Assembly: GCA_031769625.1 (NCBI GenBank)
Contig: JAUIMM010000566.1
Span: forward strand, 3,539,001 to 3,603,000
Reading direction: 5' to 3'
DNA length: 64,000 nucleotides
Source of the DNA: Taudactylus pleione
Taxonomy: Eukaryota; Chordata; Amphibia; Anura; Myobatrachidae
Part shown: positions 31,350 through 43,270 of the stretch, piece after piece
Layout of the letters: the number at the start of each line of letters is the position of its first letter
Position numbering within the stretch: position 1 is the stretch's first letter
Position numbers and translations under genes: made by a program
The notes under the pieces: generated by a model
What the model was told of the DNA's origin: nothing
Database searches by the model: none
What the model saw: the letters and a program-made list of their open reading frames with translations, nothing else

Positions 31350-32978
31350 GTGCTGCTGGGGCTGTGTCCATCTCTAAGGGGCTGTGGTGTTGTCACTGTG
31401 TCCATCTCTAAGGGGCTGTGCTGCTGGGGCAGTGTCCATCTCTAAGGGGCTGTGCTGCATGGGGCTGTGTCCATCTCTAAGGGGCTGTGCTGCTGGGGCA
31501 GAGTCCATCTCTAAGGGTCTGTGGTGCTGTCACTGTGTCCATCTCTAAGGGGCTGTGCTGTGTCCATCTCTAAGGGGCTGTGCTGCTGGGGCTCTGTCCA
31601 TCTCTAAGGGGCTGTGCTGCTGGGGCAGTGTCCATCTCTAAGGGTCTGTGCTGCTGGGGCTCTGTCCATCTCTAAGGGGCTGTGCTGCTAGGGCAGTGTC
31701 CATCTCTAAGGGGCTGTGGTGCTGTCACTGTGTCCATCTCTAAGGGCCTGTGCAGTGTCCATCTCTAATGGGCTGTGCTGCTGGGGCTCTGTCCATCTCT
31801 AATGGGCTGTGCTGCTGGGGCTCTGTCCATCTCTAAGGGGCTGTGCTGCTGGGGCAGTGTCCATCTCTAAGGGGCTGTGGTGCTGTCACTGTGTCCATCT
31901 GTAAGGGGCTGTGCAGTGTCCATCTCTAAGGGGCTGTGCTGCTGGGGCTCTGTCCATCTCTAAAGGGCTGTGCTGCTGGGGCTGTGTCCATCTCTAAGCA
32001 GCTGTGGTGCTGGGGCTGTGTCCATCTCTAAGGGGCTGTGCTGCTAGGGCAGTGTCCATCTCTAAGGGGCTGTGGTGCTGTCACTGTGTCCATCTCTAAG
32101 GGGCTGTGCTGCTGGGGCTCTGTCCATCTCTAAGGGGCTGTGCAGTGTCCATCTCTAAGGGGCTGTGGTGCTGTCACTGTGTCCATCTCTAAGGGGCTGT
32201 GCAGTGTCCATCTCTAAGGAGCTGTGCTGCTGGGGCTCTGTCCATCTCTAATGGGCTGTGATGCTGTCACTGTGTCCATCTCTAAGGGGCTGTGCTGCTG
32301 GGGCTGGGTCCATCTCTAAGGGGCTATGCTGCTGGGGCTCTGTCCATCTCTAAGGGGCTGTGCTGTTGGGGCAGTGTCCATCTCTAAGTGGCTGTGGTGC
32401 TGGGGCTGTGTCCATCTCTAAGGGGCTGTGCTGCTGGGGCTGTGTCCATCTCTAAGGGGCTGTGCTGTTGGGGCTGTGTCCATCCTTCAGGGGCTGTGCT
32501 GCTGGGGCTGTGTCCATCTCTAAGGGGCTGTGGTGCTGTCACTGTGTCCATCTCTAAGGGGCTGTGCTGTGTCCATCTCTAAGAGGCTGTGCTGCTGGGG
32601 CTGTGTACATCTCTAAGGGGCAGTGCTGCTGGGGCAGTGTCCATCTCTAAGGGGCTGTGCTGCTGTCTCTGTGGCCATCTCTAAGGGGCTGTGCTGCTGG
32701 GGCTCTGTCCATCTCTAAGGGGCTGTGATGCTGTCTCTGTGGCCATCTCTAAGGGGCTGTGCTGCTGGGGCTCTGTCCATCTCGAAGGGGCTGTGCTGCT
32801 GGGGCTCTGTCCATCTCTAAGGGGCTGTGCTGCTGGGGCTGGGTCCATCTCTAAGGGGCTGTGCTGCTGGGGCTGTGTCCATCTCTAAGGGGCTGTGCTG
32901 CTGGGGCTCTGTCCATCTCTAAGGGGCTGTGGTGCTGTCACTGTGTCCATCTCTAAGGGGCTGTGCTGTGTCCATCCA
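31350..32978 (+). repeat. 34-bp minisatellite
   Basis: The unit is ggggctgtgctgctgggg followed by ctgtgtccatctctaa, 34 bp, with shorter units of about 25 bp (ggggctgtgcagtgtcc) and variants (ctgtcactgtg, gggcagtg). There are several dozen units. The L/C/G-rich open frames (32388-32888) are artefacts. Confidence 0.97.
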
Positions 32979-33112
32979 CAAGCTGTATCCAGTGCCCTTA
33001 GTCTAATTCGATCACAGTGGCGCTGCATTGACACCACAGGCCCCACTCACTGCATTCACAGTGTGACTTCATATTTGTCAGCAAAAATGTTTTTAAAAAA
33101 GTATTAAAAAAA

Positions 33113-33325
33113 AGTAAAATTATTGTATTTGTACTGTTCTGCGCACTTCACACTGTAGCACCCCAGAGCTTGTGCATAAAAGCGGTCTGACTCCACGGAG
33201 TGTGAGCCGAACTGCCAGTTTTAAAAAATAGGAATTGTTGCATTTGTTTGTACTGTGTGCGCTGCACCCTAGTACACTGAAGTTCCCCTGAGCGTGTGCG
33301 TAAAAGCAATCTGACTCCACGCAGC
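33113..33325 (+). repeat. Diverged tandem pair of about 110 bp
   Basis: 33113-33200 and 33230-33325 both contain tttgtactgt, a tgcgc.c stretch, the gcgtaaaagc/gcataaaagc word and ctgactccacg. They are inside the hAT relative, downstream of the minisatellite. Confidence 0.7.
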
Positions 33326-33559
33326 TGAGGTGGCCAAAACTGACTGGAAATGACTGGAAATTTATGTTATTCAGGTTAATAATACTTTCGGAACAAAAAA
33401 AGGCCCAAATTATGTAATTTTAGCTTTTTTAAGGTAAATTTAAAAAAAAAATGCAAATCCAAATCTAAAACCAGTCACGGCAGTTTGTGAAATCCAAAAC
33501 TAGATGACGAATCAGCCAAATCCAGCAAAAATGGTCCAGCGGACATCTCTACACACTGT

Positions 33560-34074
33560 GGGCCTGATTCAGAGCAGGACGCTCTGAACGAGCGGCCGCT
33601 CTGAATCAGGGCGTGTTTTTTTTTGGGGCGAAGCGGCCTCTTGGACGGATGCATAGCTGTGGGTTACCACCCACAGCTTATGCGATCGTCCATGATGATG
33701 TTCGCGATAGTCAAGACCATCGCGACCATCGGGCTTGCGACGAGACCCTTGTGGTAGGGTCTCGTTGCCGCAAGCCCTGGAGTGATGTCACTAGTGATGT
33801 CAGTGGGGCCGGACCCAGACGGTAGGCGTTCCCATTGGAACGCCTCCATCTGGGCAGCCACGCCCCTGGCACGCCCACCAAAGGGGGCGTGCTGTCACTC
33901 ACTATTGACAGCACGCCCCCTTTGGTGCGAAACCCATAACAACGGCTTGGCCGTCGCTATGCGTGTCTCGCGCATGCGCACGACGGAGCTCCCTCCGTCA
34001 TGCGCATGCGCACTAGGGCACCATCGACCCGCTTGCGAGCGCTCAGCGCTCGCGAGCGGGTCTGAATCAGGCCC
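33560..34074. mobile_element. Palindromic MITE, gggcctgattcagag family, 3-bp TSD
   Basis: Ends gggcctgattcagagc and tctgaatcaggccc are inverse. The flanking tgt is on both sides (33557-33559, 34075-34077). Inner hairpins include gcgcatgcgcac repeats and ggcgtgctgtca / tgacagcacgcc. A 3-bp duplication suggests PIF/Harbinger, although TGT is not the canonical TWA. It lies directly at the end of the hAT relative. Confidence 0.85.
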
Positions 34075-35624
34075 TGTAGAACAAGACACTCGTACATTCC
34101 AAGCTCAATCATTGGTGTACAACTCTCCGGATGGGCAGTGTCCTGACGAGACAATCGTTATATATAATTGACTGAGGAGAGCGCACACAACTAAGGAATA
34201 ACTGACAACTCATCTAAACAGCCATTCTTACGGCCAAGTGCCAGGCCACTAAAGCCGGAGCTGACTCAATACAAAAAAATTGCTACACCAACTCCAAAAT
34301 ACCTCTAAAGATGTTCTCGGCTGTAAGATACCCACCATCTGGCCTATATAAATGTACGTGTTTATATCTGATCAACCTGTGCTCCAAGAGCACACCTTGG
34401 TGTCATTCTTCAATTTGGTCAACCTGTGTACCACAAGCATACCTTGATGTGACTTCCTTTACACTGATCAACTTGTGCTCCACGAGCAAGTCTTGATGTA
34501 ACACCATGCAATGAGAAATCACGGAATTGACGTGTTTATATCTGATCAACCTGTGCTCCAAGAGCACACCTTGGTGTCATTCTTCAATTTGGTCAACCTG
34601 TGTACCACAAGTATACCTTGATGTGACTTCCTTCACACTGATCAACTTGTGCTCCACGAGCAAGTCTTGATGTAACACCATGCAATGAGAAATCACGGAA
34701 TTGACTTTCCGCCCAGCTCCATCAATGACAGCACTGATTTCACAGATAGCCATCTACAGTGGGGCACAATGGCTGACCAAATAAATCTACAGAAGGGCCA
34801 AGACCAAAAAAGAAACCATGTATGATCACCTATTGTAAATCCAAAGATGTACGCCAGCCCAAGTTATTACCACCAAGGTGGCACTCAACAATTCTATAAA
34901 ATCATATTGATGAACTTACAAACCCCAAAGCGACACTCATACCACAAAAGAACAGAAAAGAGACGGTTAGTAACAAAAAAAGACATGGTAACCGGACCGA
35001 AGGCAAAACAAAAAACCTACAAGGATCTTTTCTAATTAATAGGTATAAAATTACTTGATGCCCTTAGTAGGAAAAATGGGCAACATCTCCGCTTCTAAAA
35101 ACCTTTAGTAAATATAGGCTTTGTATGGATCTGGAATATTCTAAGTACTTTATATGGATCCAGCTTCTACCCTTTTCAGCTATGCAAAGATCGTCTAACG
35201 GTCAGTCACTCAGGCTATCTCAAATAGGGAAGTACCTCTTCTTAAAATAACCATCTGGTGCAGTGGAGTGAAAGAGATAGAGCACAATTATGCTCTAAGT
35301 ATAAACAGTCCATTTAATTTCATTATAATATGAAACTCAGTAATAGAAAGCCTTTCATATTTACTCTTTACATCTGTGGCTTTGCTCACCCATTAAAGGG
35401 GATTGTCCTATTTAAACAACTCATAATCTGCCCCCACTTATGTATGGGCAATTTGGTAAAGTAAGGTAAAAGTTTCAGGACATGACCAGCATGTAGAAGT
35501 CATGTAATGTGATGCTAAGGTTCAGAGAATCTGAAAATTGTACATCAATACTCGCAAATTGCATTAAAATTAGGAATTTGAGGCACACAGGAGACAATCT
35601 ATCCCTATCCCCAGTGGGGGCCCA
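34075..35624. other. Unidentified repetitive stretch, no gene
   Basis: It contains the 174-bp tandem pair listed separately. The rest (34075-34350 and 34710-35624) resembles nothing I can name. A short frame at 34847-35035 is K/T/R-rich and unremarkable. Confidence 0.45.
34357..34704 (+). repeat. Tandem duplication, 174-bp unit, each made of three sub-repeats
   Basis: Copy 1 (34357-34530) and copy 2 (34531-34704) are nearly identical from cgtgtttatatctgatcaac to atcacggaattga. Each contains three diverged units of about 48 bp sharing (g)gtcaac.tgtg.(t)cca...gca and cttgatgt.a. Two levels of tandem growth are visible. Confidence 0.93.
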
Positions 35625-35945
35625 GAAACACCACATTCACACAGAAGCCGAGGCTTGAACTCTGTTTTTTCCGGGCTTCTGGACCCGGGTTACAGTATTC
35701 ACACAAGAGTTGAAATTGCAGGTTCAAGCATCTGGACCCAGGAAATTGTCGGCTCAACACGGGTACTTTCTCTGTGTGAAAGGGTCCACCCGGGTCAGAA
35801 CTGCCGAAGCTTCAACCATGGTCGCAAACAGGGTTGAAGCCCCGGCAATTTTGACCCGGGTGGAACCTTTCAAACAGAGAAAGGACCCAGGTTGAGCCGG
35901 CTTACCTCAGCAATTTCCTGGGTTTAAATCTCTGTGTGCAAGCGG
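35625..35945. mobile_element. MITE-like element with internal inverted blocks
   Basis: Near-ends attcacacagaag and ctctgtgtgcaagcg are roughly inverse. Internal pairs include gtactttctctgtgtgaaag / ctttcaaacagagaaaggac and cttcaaccatgg / gggttgaagc. Terminal boundaries and target duplication were not resolved. Confidence 0.5.
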
Positions 35946-36034
35946 TATTACTACTAAGCAACTCTGATCCTGTCTATCCTCCCAGGGAAGTCAGCCACTA
36001 TCTACTATTGTCATATACTGTTATACAGGTGTAA

Positions 36035-36365
36035 AGGGCCTGATTCTGAGTAGGACGGAGCGTCAGTGTCGGACACAGTTCACTGAATTATCTCTACTAC
36101 GCCTGTGTCTTGGTCGCACTGGGAGCTCACACACATTATCACTCGCATAGGAGAATCTGCAGCTAGCATGGGGATGGTGCACGTTTCCATGTTGCGTATA
36201 AAGATGCACCTAGCGGTATATGAGCGCCTAATAAAACACAAAGTGGGGCGTCTCAGTCCTTGCACAGTCAGACGCATGGCTGTACACCAGGGAAGGGCTT
36301 GTAGCGGTATTTGCATATACCAGCAAAAGACGCAGACACTGACGCTGCAGTATTCAGAGTCAGGC
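36035..36365. mobile_element. Degraded MITE, gggcctgattc family
   Basis: It starts gggcctgattctgagtagga and ends tattcagagtcaggc; both resemble the ends of 33560-34074. The open frames here (36080-36551) carry no motif. Confidence 0.65.
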
Positions 36366-36451
36366 ACTATGTGTTTTCTTCTCATGTACTGTGCATTGGT
36401 TCCTCTGTTGTATTGCAATTTCCCTGTTCGGTGCTACATTCACTTTCTGCT

Positions 36452-36790
36452 AGAGATGTGCGCGGAACCCTGTGTTTTGATTTTGGTAAAACCACCCTCA
36501 AGTGGTTTTGGGGTGGTTTTGGTTTTGAATTTCTTTAAAAAAATTGATTAAAAAAAAACAGCTCACACTATGTAACTTGGGCCTGTTTTTGTACCTTCAG
36601 TATTATTAACATCAGTAACATTCATTTCCAGTCATTTCCAGGCAATTTTGGCACCTGAAATCACAAGGGAGATCCGAGATATGACCCGTGAGAAGACACA
36701 AGCTGGGAAAAAGTGATCCGAGTCGGTATTCGGTTTGACTCGGATCCCCAAAGTTCGGGTGCGTTCGGATTTCAGCAAAACAACACACCC
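36452..36790. mobile_element. Short hAT-derived fragment, agagatgtgcgc terminus
   Basis: The terminus tagagatgtgcgcggaaccc is the complement-type end of the hAT at 1-5909, and aaatgac/catttcca and attattaac words of that family's tail appear in inverse order (36595-36650). It ends in tcggattt-type sequence (36755-36775). Confidence 0.45.
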
Positions 36791-36899
36791 ATGTCTACTT
36801 TCTTGCGCCATATAATCAAGGATAATAAGAAATTAAAGACAACAATGATGCTAGTATATTGGCATGTTTGTTTTAAGACATCAATCTGTCTGATTTCAA

Positions 36900-38031
36900 T
36901 CTACTATATAAAAGCGAAAATTTGTCCTTCTGTCTTTCTATACAAATCCATTGTTTACAAGCCATGATCGTGAAATTTTACATACGAGCGTATTAAAACA
37001 CGGCGGAGGCAACTAAAAAAACTTGAAATCGAAATGAATTACTGTTAATTTTTAATTAATGAAAAACCACAAATTTTGCATAGCATTCGCCCTCTTCAGG
37101 TCAGGTACGGAATTACAAAAGGATTTAGCTTATCTACTATTTTTCTTTTCTATCTTCTCTACCAAATGGAAATTAATTACTGTTAATTTTTAATAAATTA
37201 AAAAACACAATTGTTGCATAGCATTCGCCGTCGACAGGTCAGGTACGGAATTAGAAAAGAATTTAGCTTATCTACTATTTTTTCTTTTCTATCTTCTCTA
37301 CTATATCAAAGCGAAAATATGTCCTTCTGTACTTCTATCTTTCTATACAAATCCATAGTTTACAAGCGAAGATCATGACATTTTACATACGAGCGTATTA
37401 AAACACGGCGGAGGCAACTAAACAAATTTTAAATGGAAATGAATTACTGTTCATTTTTAATTAATTAAAAAACACAATTGTTGCTGAACGCTCATTGTGG
37501 GGCCTCACGGCATATAAGTAGGGCCTCGGAGCAAGCGTTTTGTGTTGTCATGTTTTGTCATGATCTTAATGTTTATTATCAAAGAGAGCTTTAGCAGGCT
37601 TTGCTAGAATTCTCAGCTCTCTGACTATACCAAATTACACAACAACATTCACTTCTTTCTTCCAATTGTCAAAATGATGAATTTGCAAGGACCCTGCGGT
37701 ACTGTGAGCTGCCAAAATATTACACATGGAATGCTTCTCCAAAAGTTTTTCTGTGCAGAAAACAGGGAATCGCTGCAGATGGTCATCCTGGTATCAGAGC
37801 AACAGAAGCTCTTCGCCGTGTTTACACTGTACATCCTACAAATTTTGAATGCTTCTATCTCCGAAGTTTGCTTTACACCATTACAGGTCCTACTTCCTTC
37901 GAAGACCTTAGGACTGTTAATAGGGAAGTTTGTCACACTTTTCGTGAGGCCTGCCTAAGGAGAGGTTGGTTGGAGGATGATGTGTAAACAACATTCTTAA
38001 AATCCCGGGCAACACCGGGTACTCCAGCTAG
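36900..38031 (+). mobile_element. Helitron with intact termini
   Basis: The 5' end TCTACTATATAAAAGCG starts at 36900. The 3' end has the hairpin cccgggcaacaccgggt (38004-38020) and terminates in CTAG (38028-38031). It lies precisely between host A (36899) and T (38032), with no duplication, as Helitrons do. The 5' part (36900-37135) is repeated at about 37296-37500 (ctactatatcaaagcgaaaa, tttacatacgagcgtattaa), so a second 5' end lies inside. It carries a helicase fragment (37616-37986), far short of the full Rep-helicase, so it is non-autonomous. Confidence 0.93.
37616..37986 (+). pseudogene. Helitron helicase fragment
   Basis: One frame reads NDEFARTLRYCELPKYYTWN (37670-37730), then RRVYTVHPTNFECFYLRSLL (about 37815-37875), TGPTSFEDLRTVNREVCHTF and EACLRRGWLEDD, ending at TAA (37984-37986). 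These are the conserved blocks just before the PIF1-type helicase of animal Helitrons. The preceding TTTFTSFFQLSK (37630-37668) is in another frame, one slip away. No ATG begins the conserved frame. The nuclease and most helicase motifs are missing. Confidence 0.85.
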
Positions 38032-38080
38032 TACAAAATAATGTTAAATACTACGCAAGCAGGAAATTTCACTGCACTCA

Positions 38081-38490
38081 GGCCCCCATTTACCAATGAA
38101 GCATAATCCCTTTAGCACTCACTAAAGGGGTTATGTCCTCATTTCTGCATTTAACAAACATTGTCAATCTAGAGTACCCTCGCCATCTTTTAGATGGCGA
38201 GAGCAATGCGGTCCCCAACCTGGTGCTGCCTTTCCGGCTTCAGTGAAGCTTTCCAGGCACTGCCGGGTCTCCGTGTCATGCACATGCGCAAACGGACCGT
38301 GGTGCATGCGCATTACACCAGAGCCCCGTTGATGGCAGATTTAGACTGCCAGCAGCCCAGCGGAGGACCTCGCTGAGGACTTCGCAGGAGGGGTAAGTAT
38401 TGGTAAAAACCAGTGAATTTCTCATTAGTATCACGGTGATACTAAACGAAAAATTCCTCTGGTATTTGCCTTCGTTGGTAAATGGGGGCC
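38081..38490. mobile_element. Palindromic MITE with 20-bp inverted ends
   Basis: Starts ggcccccatttaccaatgaa; ends ttcgttggtaaatgggggcc. Inner arms gcactcactaaaggggttat and gtaccctcgccatctttta are partly paired. Flanks tca / tta fit a degraded 3-bp (TTA-type) duplication, suggesting PIF/Harbinger. Confidence 0.85.
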
Positions 38491-39596
38491 TTAATATGAA
38501 ATGACCTTGTGCCATTGCACACTTGCACATCAATATAAACATATCCATTAATATGTACAGGCCTTAGGTTTGTCACTAATTGGTAAGTTGTTAATTGCTA
38601 ATATTTGAATAGTAAATTACATTTATTGCAACTACAGTATAATATTATAAAATAAATAATTTAATCACTGAGAATTTTATTGAAAGAATGTTTTTTAGTA
38701 ATCTAAAGAAGTACTGCTGGAATTCAGTAAATGCTGTCGTTTGAATTTGTAGCTCTAGTTTAGTGATGGGACGCTGAGTCCCACTAGGCTTCCACATGCT
38801 GCAGTGTGGGGGGGGGGCTCATAAACAAATATATTTCATAATTTAAAATGTAATTGTTACCCCTGAGTTAATTCAAATTAAACTTTATTAATTGTTCATA
38901 TAATATGCAGAATTTTAAATATATAGATTAAGTTACTCACTGTTGGCTGCCATATTTTTCTGAAGAATCCTACATTATGGTCACATTAGTAAAAAAAAAT
39001 GCCTAGTAGCAACAACCTGAGATTGTTGAATTTTTTTAAATTATATACATATATATTTAAGCCTGATTGCATTAGTCCTATTAGATTATCATTATTATTA
39101 CAGAGTACACTGTGCTATTTGCTATAATCGGCTTCAATGGTTACATCTCCATGTCTAGGACAGACATTGTCTTAGCCAGCGATGTATGACAATTTATTAG
39201 AATTTCCGTCAAGTGTATACTGTTAAATTGGCATCACTAGACAGTTTTACATTATTAACTAGAACACAGTGCCATGAACACCCCAGTCTGCAAAGCATAT
39301 GCCATTAAGGAGTGAAACATAGTTCTATTTTTTTTTAGAATTTTTTTTTTTAAAGTATTTTATTTTGCAAGTTAAAAATAGCATGTATTATATGATATAA
39401 TGAGTTTGGAAGGTAAAATAGGGTAACATGCTAGACAAACTAAAATACACAACTGAGATGGACAGACTGGCGCCTTTTCAGCTAGAAACACATTAGCACT
39501 CATATTGCTTAAATTAGTCAATGGGGACACATTGAAATAAATGGTATGCTCTCTACCTATCGCATGAGCGAGAATAAGCTCTGAAATCTTAGCATG
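38491..39596. other. AT-rich sequence, nothing recognised
   Basis: Long A/T tracts (for example 39330-39365) and a G run at 38805-38815. No gene or clear repeat was seen. Confidence 0.5.
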
Positions 39597-39985
39597 TATG
39601 CAGGGGATGTAGTTGGCATCCTGGTGTGCGGAATGCCAACGGTCTAAATACTGGAGCCGAAATCTCGACAGGTCTGGATCCCGGCACCAGTATCCCGACC
39701 ATCGGCATCCCGAAGGTAAGTATCGAGATTAGGGCTAGGCACCGGGGAGGGAGTGTTAGGATTAGGGTGTGGAGAGGGGGAGGTTAGGTTCAGGCACTAG
39801 TGGGGAGGTTAGGTTTAGGCACTGGGGAGTGGGTGTTAGGTTTCAGGTGCGGCTAGGGGGAGGTTAGGGTTAGGCACCGGGGAGGGAGGGTTAGGATAGG
39901 GGTAGGGGAAATACTTACCAGCTGTTCTGGGTGTCTGCATTCTGGCTGTCGGGATGCTGCTGTCAGTATTCATACCCAACCCGCA
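39597..39985. mobile_element. TTAGG-rich MITE, diverged copy
   Basis: It starts near gtatgcaggggatgtagttg and ends near cagtattcatacccaacccg. The centre (39720-39910) repeats gttaggttcaggcac and aggttagggttaggcaccg. Compared with 13885-14478 and 52551-53178 the arms are rearranged (tcccggcaccag, cccgaccatcgg). Target duplication not found. Confidence 0.6.
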
Positions 39986-42130
39986 TACAGAATAGGCATC
40001 TCACTAGCAGGGTGAATACGGCTAGAGGGAACTATTGAGGTTTAAGAGGGTTCATGACAGGATGTGATTCACTTTCACCAAGGCTGGCATCCTGGTAAGA
40101 TGCCTGCCATCGCCCCACCTCCCCTGTACCCTTACAAGAATTGGGCAGAGGGACACATAACGGGCTTGGGATGAGTCATGTAGAGGTAAAAATAAAATAA
40201 ACAAACGGTAGAGACAGAAGAAAATAATGAGCAGAACCACAGGGAAGTGAGAAATGACAGCATACAAAAGGAGAGAAAAGAAAGATATGTGACAGACAAG
40301 AAAGAAGAGACAAAATGCAGGGTTGATGAAATACAGGCAGAAAGTAGCAAGAAAATGAAGAGGGTGTGAAAAAAGAAACAATATCAGGTAAAATGCTGCA
40401 TGGATAACAAGTGATCAGTGTAACAGACACAAGTGTCACCTTCCTCCATGAATTTCCAGCAGGCAAGAGAAGGAATGATTGACTGGGATCCCTAATATGA
40501 CCCTGCACAATCCCTGTGATAGACTGACAACCCATCACCAAATTAACATATAAAAGAGAACCACTAACATCTTAAAGGGGCCCAGCACTAACAACCATGT
40601 GGTTTAATTTTGCTCTGGCCCTATGAATCAAATCATTCTTGATTATGTCCTACCTGTAACTTTTACCAGTATTTGCTATAGCATGTTTCTCCATGTTTAT
40701 TTTCAATCTGTATACAGCATGTATTGGCTATGTTTGACTATATGTAACCTAATTTTTTCACTGACTGCCCAGTGCTGTGGAATTAGCGGTGATAATAATA
40801 ATGAAAGACATATAATGCCTGGCTACACTGCAGATAGTTTACATGCATGCTATTTTGCTGTATCACATGTGGTACCCTAGGTGTTGGTGTGGGCACAGAT
40901 AAGTTAGGTGTAGATGGTACCTTACAGCTGAGATGGCAGCGGCTCTTCCTTCTTTGGCAACAATTCCATGTGCTTATCCACCCCAGGCTGTAGCAGAGAG
41001 GCTAGCCCCATACTCACAGTAACATGACATATCGTGACAGCCTTGATAAATGGAAAAATCAAGTAGGTTTATTAAAGGTGAGCAATAGGGCGTGAGTACA
41101 GACATGGTCACTGTATGGCAAAAATAATAATCACCATACAAATTATAGTAAATTGCAGCAGAAAAGGAGAATAGTCAATATAACACAGTAGTTTGCAATA
41201 TGATGGCAATTAAGCAGTAACTCTCTTGGATAGTGAAATAGACTGCAGCACTTCTTTGACTATGACTACGGAAAATACAGATTCTCAATGGTTTCACTAT
41301 ACTATACAATTGTCTAAACACACAATGATCTTTACAAAACACAGATATAAGTTAATATCAAAACAGATTAATACTCAGCAGAATTAGCAAAAACCTCAAA
41401 CTGATCAGTCATTTACATTAAAGCGAGCACAACATTCTATCCTTGGAGTACTCTGTTGCTGGACAGTCATTGTCCTATAACATGCATTTACTTGTAATCC
41501 ACAAAAGGCAAAATAGTAGGATTAGCATCTTGTGCTGGTCTTTCCTGATTCCAGAGAAATTATAGCTTTGGGTTTCCAATGATAAGGCAATAAATGCAGT
41601 TCCACTTTCAATAGCATAATTACCTTCAGAAGGGATTATCTCACAACATGGCTTCTTCTCTTTGCACTGTTAAACTCAGTCAATGACTCAGTAATAGCTC
41701 AAACAAGATATTTATCATGCTTTGAGCACACTCAGATATTTAGCTCATTCTCTTGCATAAGTTAGGTTTACACAGTCCTTTCAATGTTTTTTAATATACT
41801 TTCAACATCTTTCAATATATTACCAGCTCTCAATAGTTTCCAATGGTTCTCAGTATCTCTCAATAGTTCTCAGTATCTCTCTATAATGTTTATATCTCAG
41901 TAGCACTTAACAGTTCACAATCTCTCAGTAGGGACGTCTCCCTTTTACAGATTTTACTCAAATACAGCCTTCACAGATCTTAGCTGTGGCTCCCAGGGCT
42001 GACACACTGTCTCTGGATCTCTGCAGTGATCCCCAGTGCACCACCAGCGGGTCTACAGTGGCACTTGATACTCTGTACCACTTCAGCATCATCACATACC
42101 TAGTCTCTCTCTTCAGATCTGTGGTACCTC
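39986..42130. other. No gene recognised
   Basis: 40052-40541 has minus-strand F/L/S-rich frames from an A/G-rich plus strand, not convincing. 41800-41935 has a short direct repetition of ctctcaatagttctcagtat. A polyadenylation-like tttatt at about 41070 on the minus strand may belong to an unrecognised retroelement. Confidence 0.4.
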
Positions 42131-42346
42131 ACCCCACTCTGCTACCAGTGGCATCACAAGGGGGATGCAGGTGGTGTCAGCCACACTTGGATGTTACCCG
42201 CCGAGGGGTGACACCAAGGTGCAGACTCCCCCGCAGTGACAGGAGCCGAGTTCTGCACTGTAGTATTAAGTGCAGCTTTCAGCTCCTGACACTGTGACTC
42301 CGCACTTCCTGCACCCCAACCTCCCCCTGCCCAGTAAGCAGCACGG
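42131..42346. mobile_element. Part of a MITE split by the Gypsy insertion
   Basis: The stretch accagtggcatcacaagggg ... gttacccgccgaggggtgac looks like one side of an older GC-rich element. Its other side would be 47990-48090 (ggaccacagtggggttcagg, ggccacgcccccttcc). The family is not named here; it is an inference from the split. Confidence 0.4.
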
Positions 42347-43255
42347 TGTCACAAGCTGTGCTAGAGACCTCCGGCTGAGACCCCTGCATTTCCGTATGCG
42401 CTTATGTCATCGCGCCTTGCTGAGTCGCCGGCTGCTCCTGTCAGTGGAATCCAGAGTGGGACCTATGCCTGAAGGTGGTTTCCTGCATCCCTGCTGTTGC
42501 CTAGGTGTCCCAGCTACACTTCCATGCACTTCAGTGTGTCAGACCTCCAGATCATGGGCGCGGCCATCTTGGATCAAGTCAGGTGGTCCAGATCCATCCA
42601 GTCAGCAGCACTCTCCAGTTGCTCCAGCCAATCACCATCCGACCAGGGATACAAAAGCCCTTCCCTGACTCTGTCTCATTGCCAGTACAATAGTGCACCT
42701 TGCCACAGCAAGACCTATGTTCCTGTGCTCCACTGTTCCTGCTCCAGTTTGTTTGTTCCTAGTTCCTGTGTACTCCAGTTGGGAGTACTCCTGCTCCCAA
42801 TCAAGCACACTCCATCCCGGAGTCATATTCAAATTGCTTCACCCAATCCAGCACACTCCATCCCGGAGTCCTATTCAAAGTGCTTCACATAATCCAGTAT
42901 ACTCCATCCCAGAGTCTGACTCAAGTTCATTTCCCAGTCCTGCATACTCCATCCAGGAGTCATATTCAATTACCCTCCAGTATTCAACGTATCTTCAAGT
43001 TCTACAGTATTCAACCTTACAGTTCTTCTCCGCAGTACCCCTGAACCTTAGAGACTTTTTACCTTTTGTTTTATTGTGTCTACAGTTGTGCATCCCTGCA
43101 CTAAGGACTATAATTACCATCTCTCATTGTTCTCATTTAACTGTATGCAACGGAATTATATTAAACCATCTAAATTCCAACTCTCTCCTGGTCCTGGTGT
43201 CTCTGTACCACAACCCAGTTTGGGTCCACCCCTTCCAATACCTCGAGCCATGACA
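42347..43255 (+). repeat. 5' LTR of the Gypsy element
   Basis: Starts tgtcacaagctgtgctagag, ends cctcgagccatgaca. The promoter-like region has CCAAT (42622-42626) and a damaged TATA (gggatacaaaagcc). It contains a tandem set of about 46-bp repeats (actccatcccggagtc, about 42795-42970). A minus-strand frame and the 42270-43396 plus frames are not genes. Confidence 0.95.
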
Positions 43256-43270
43256 GTTTGTACTGGCGAC

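Larger units (their letters stand above)
30727..33556. mobile_element. Non-autonomous relative of the 1-5909 hAT element
   Basis: The presumed start cagaaatgaggggtctgg and end ccagcggacatctct are roughly inverse. The 3' tail 33330-33556 is clearly homologous to 5730-5909. A TATAAGG at 30889-30895 may be its promoter. Instead of a transposase the body contains a 34-bp minisatellite (31350-32978) and a tandem pair of about 110 bp (33113-33325). A MITE (30949-31312) sits in the leader. The 5' boundary is uncertain. Confidence 0.55.

Noticed and set aside
31350..32978. Direct repeats with spacing reminiscent of a CRISPR array
   Set aside because: Units are contiguous without unique spacers, and the context is a eukaryotic transposon. 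It is a minisatellite.
40052..40541. Minus-strand frames with hydrophobic F/L-rich peptide, like a membrane protein
   Set aside because: They come from an A/G-rich plus strand; no conserved pattern, several frames open in parallel, and no splice or promoter context.
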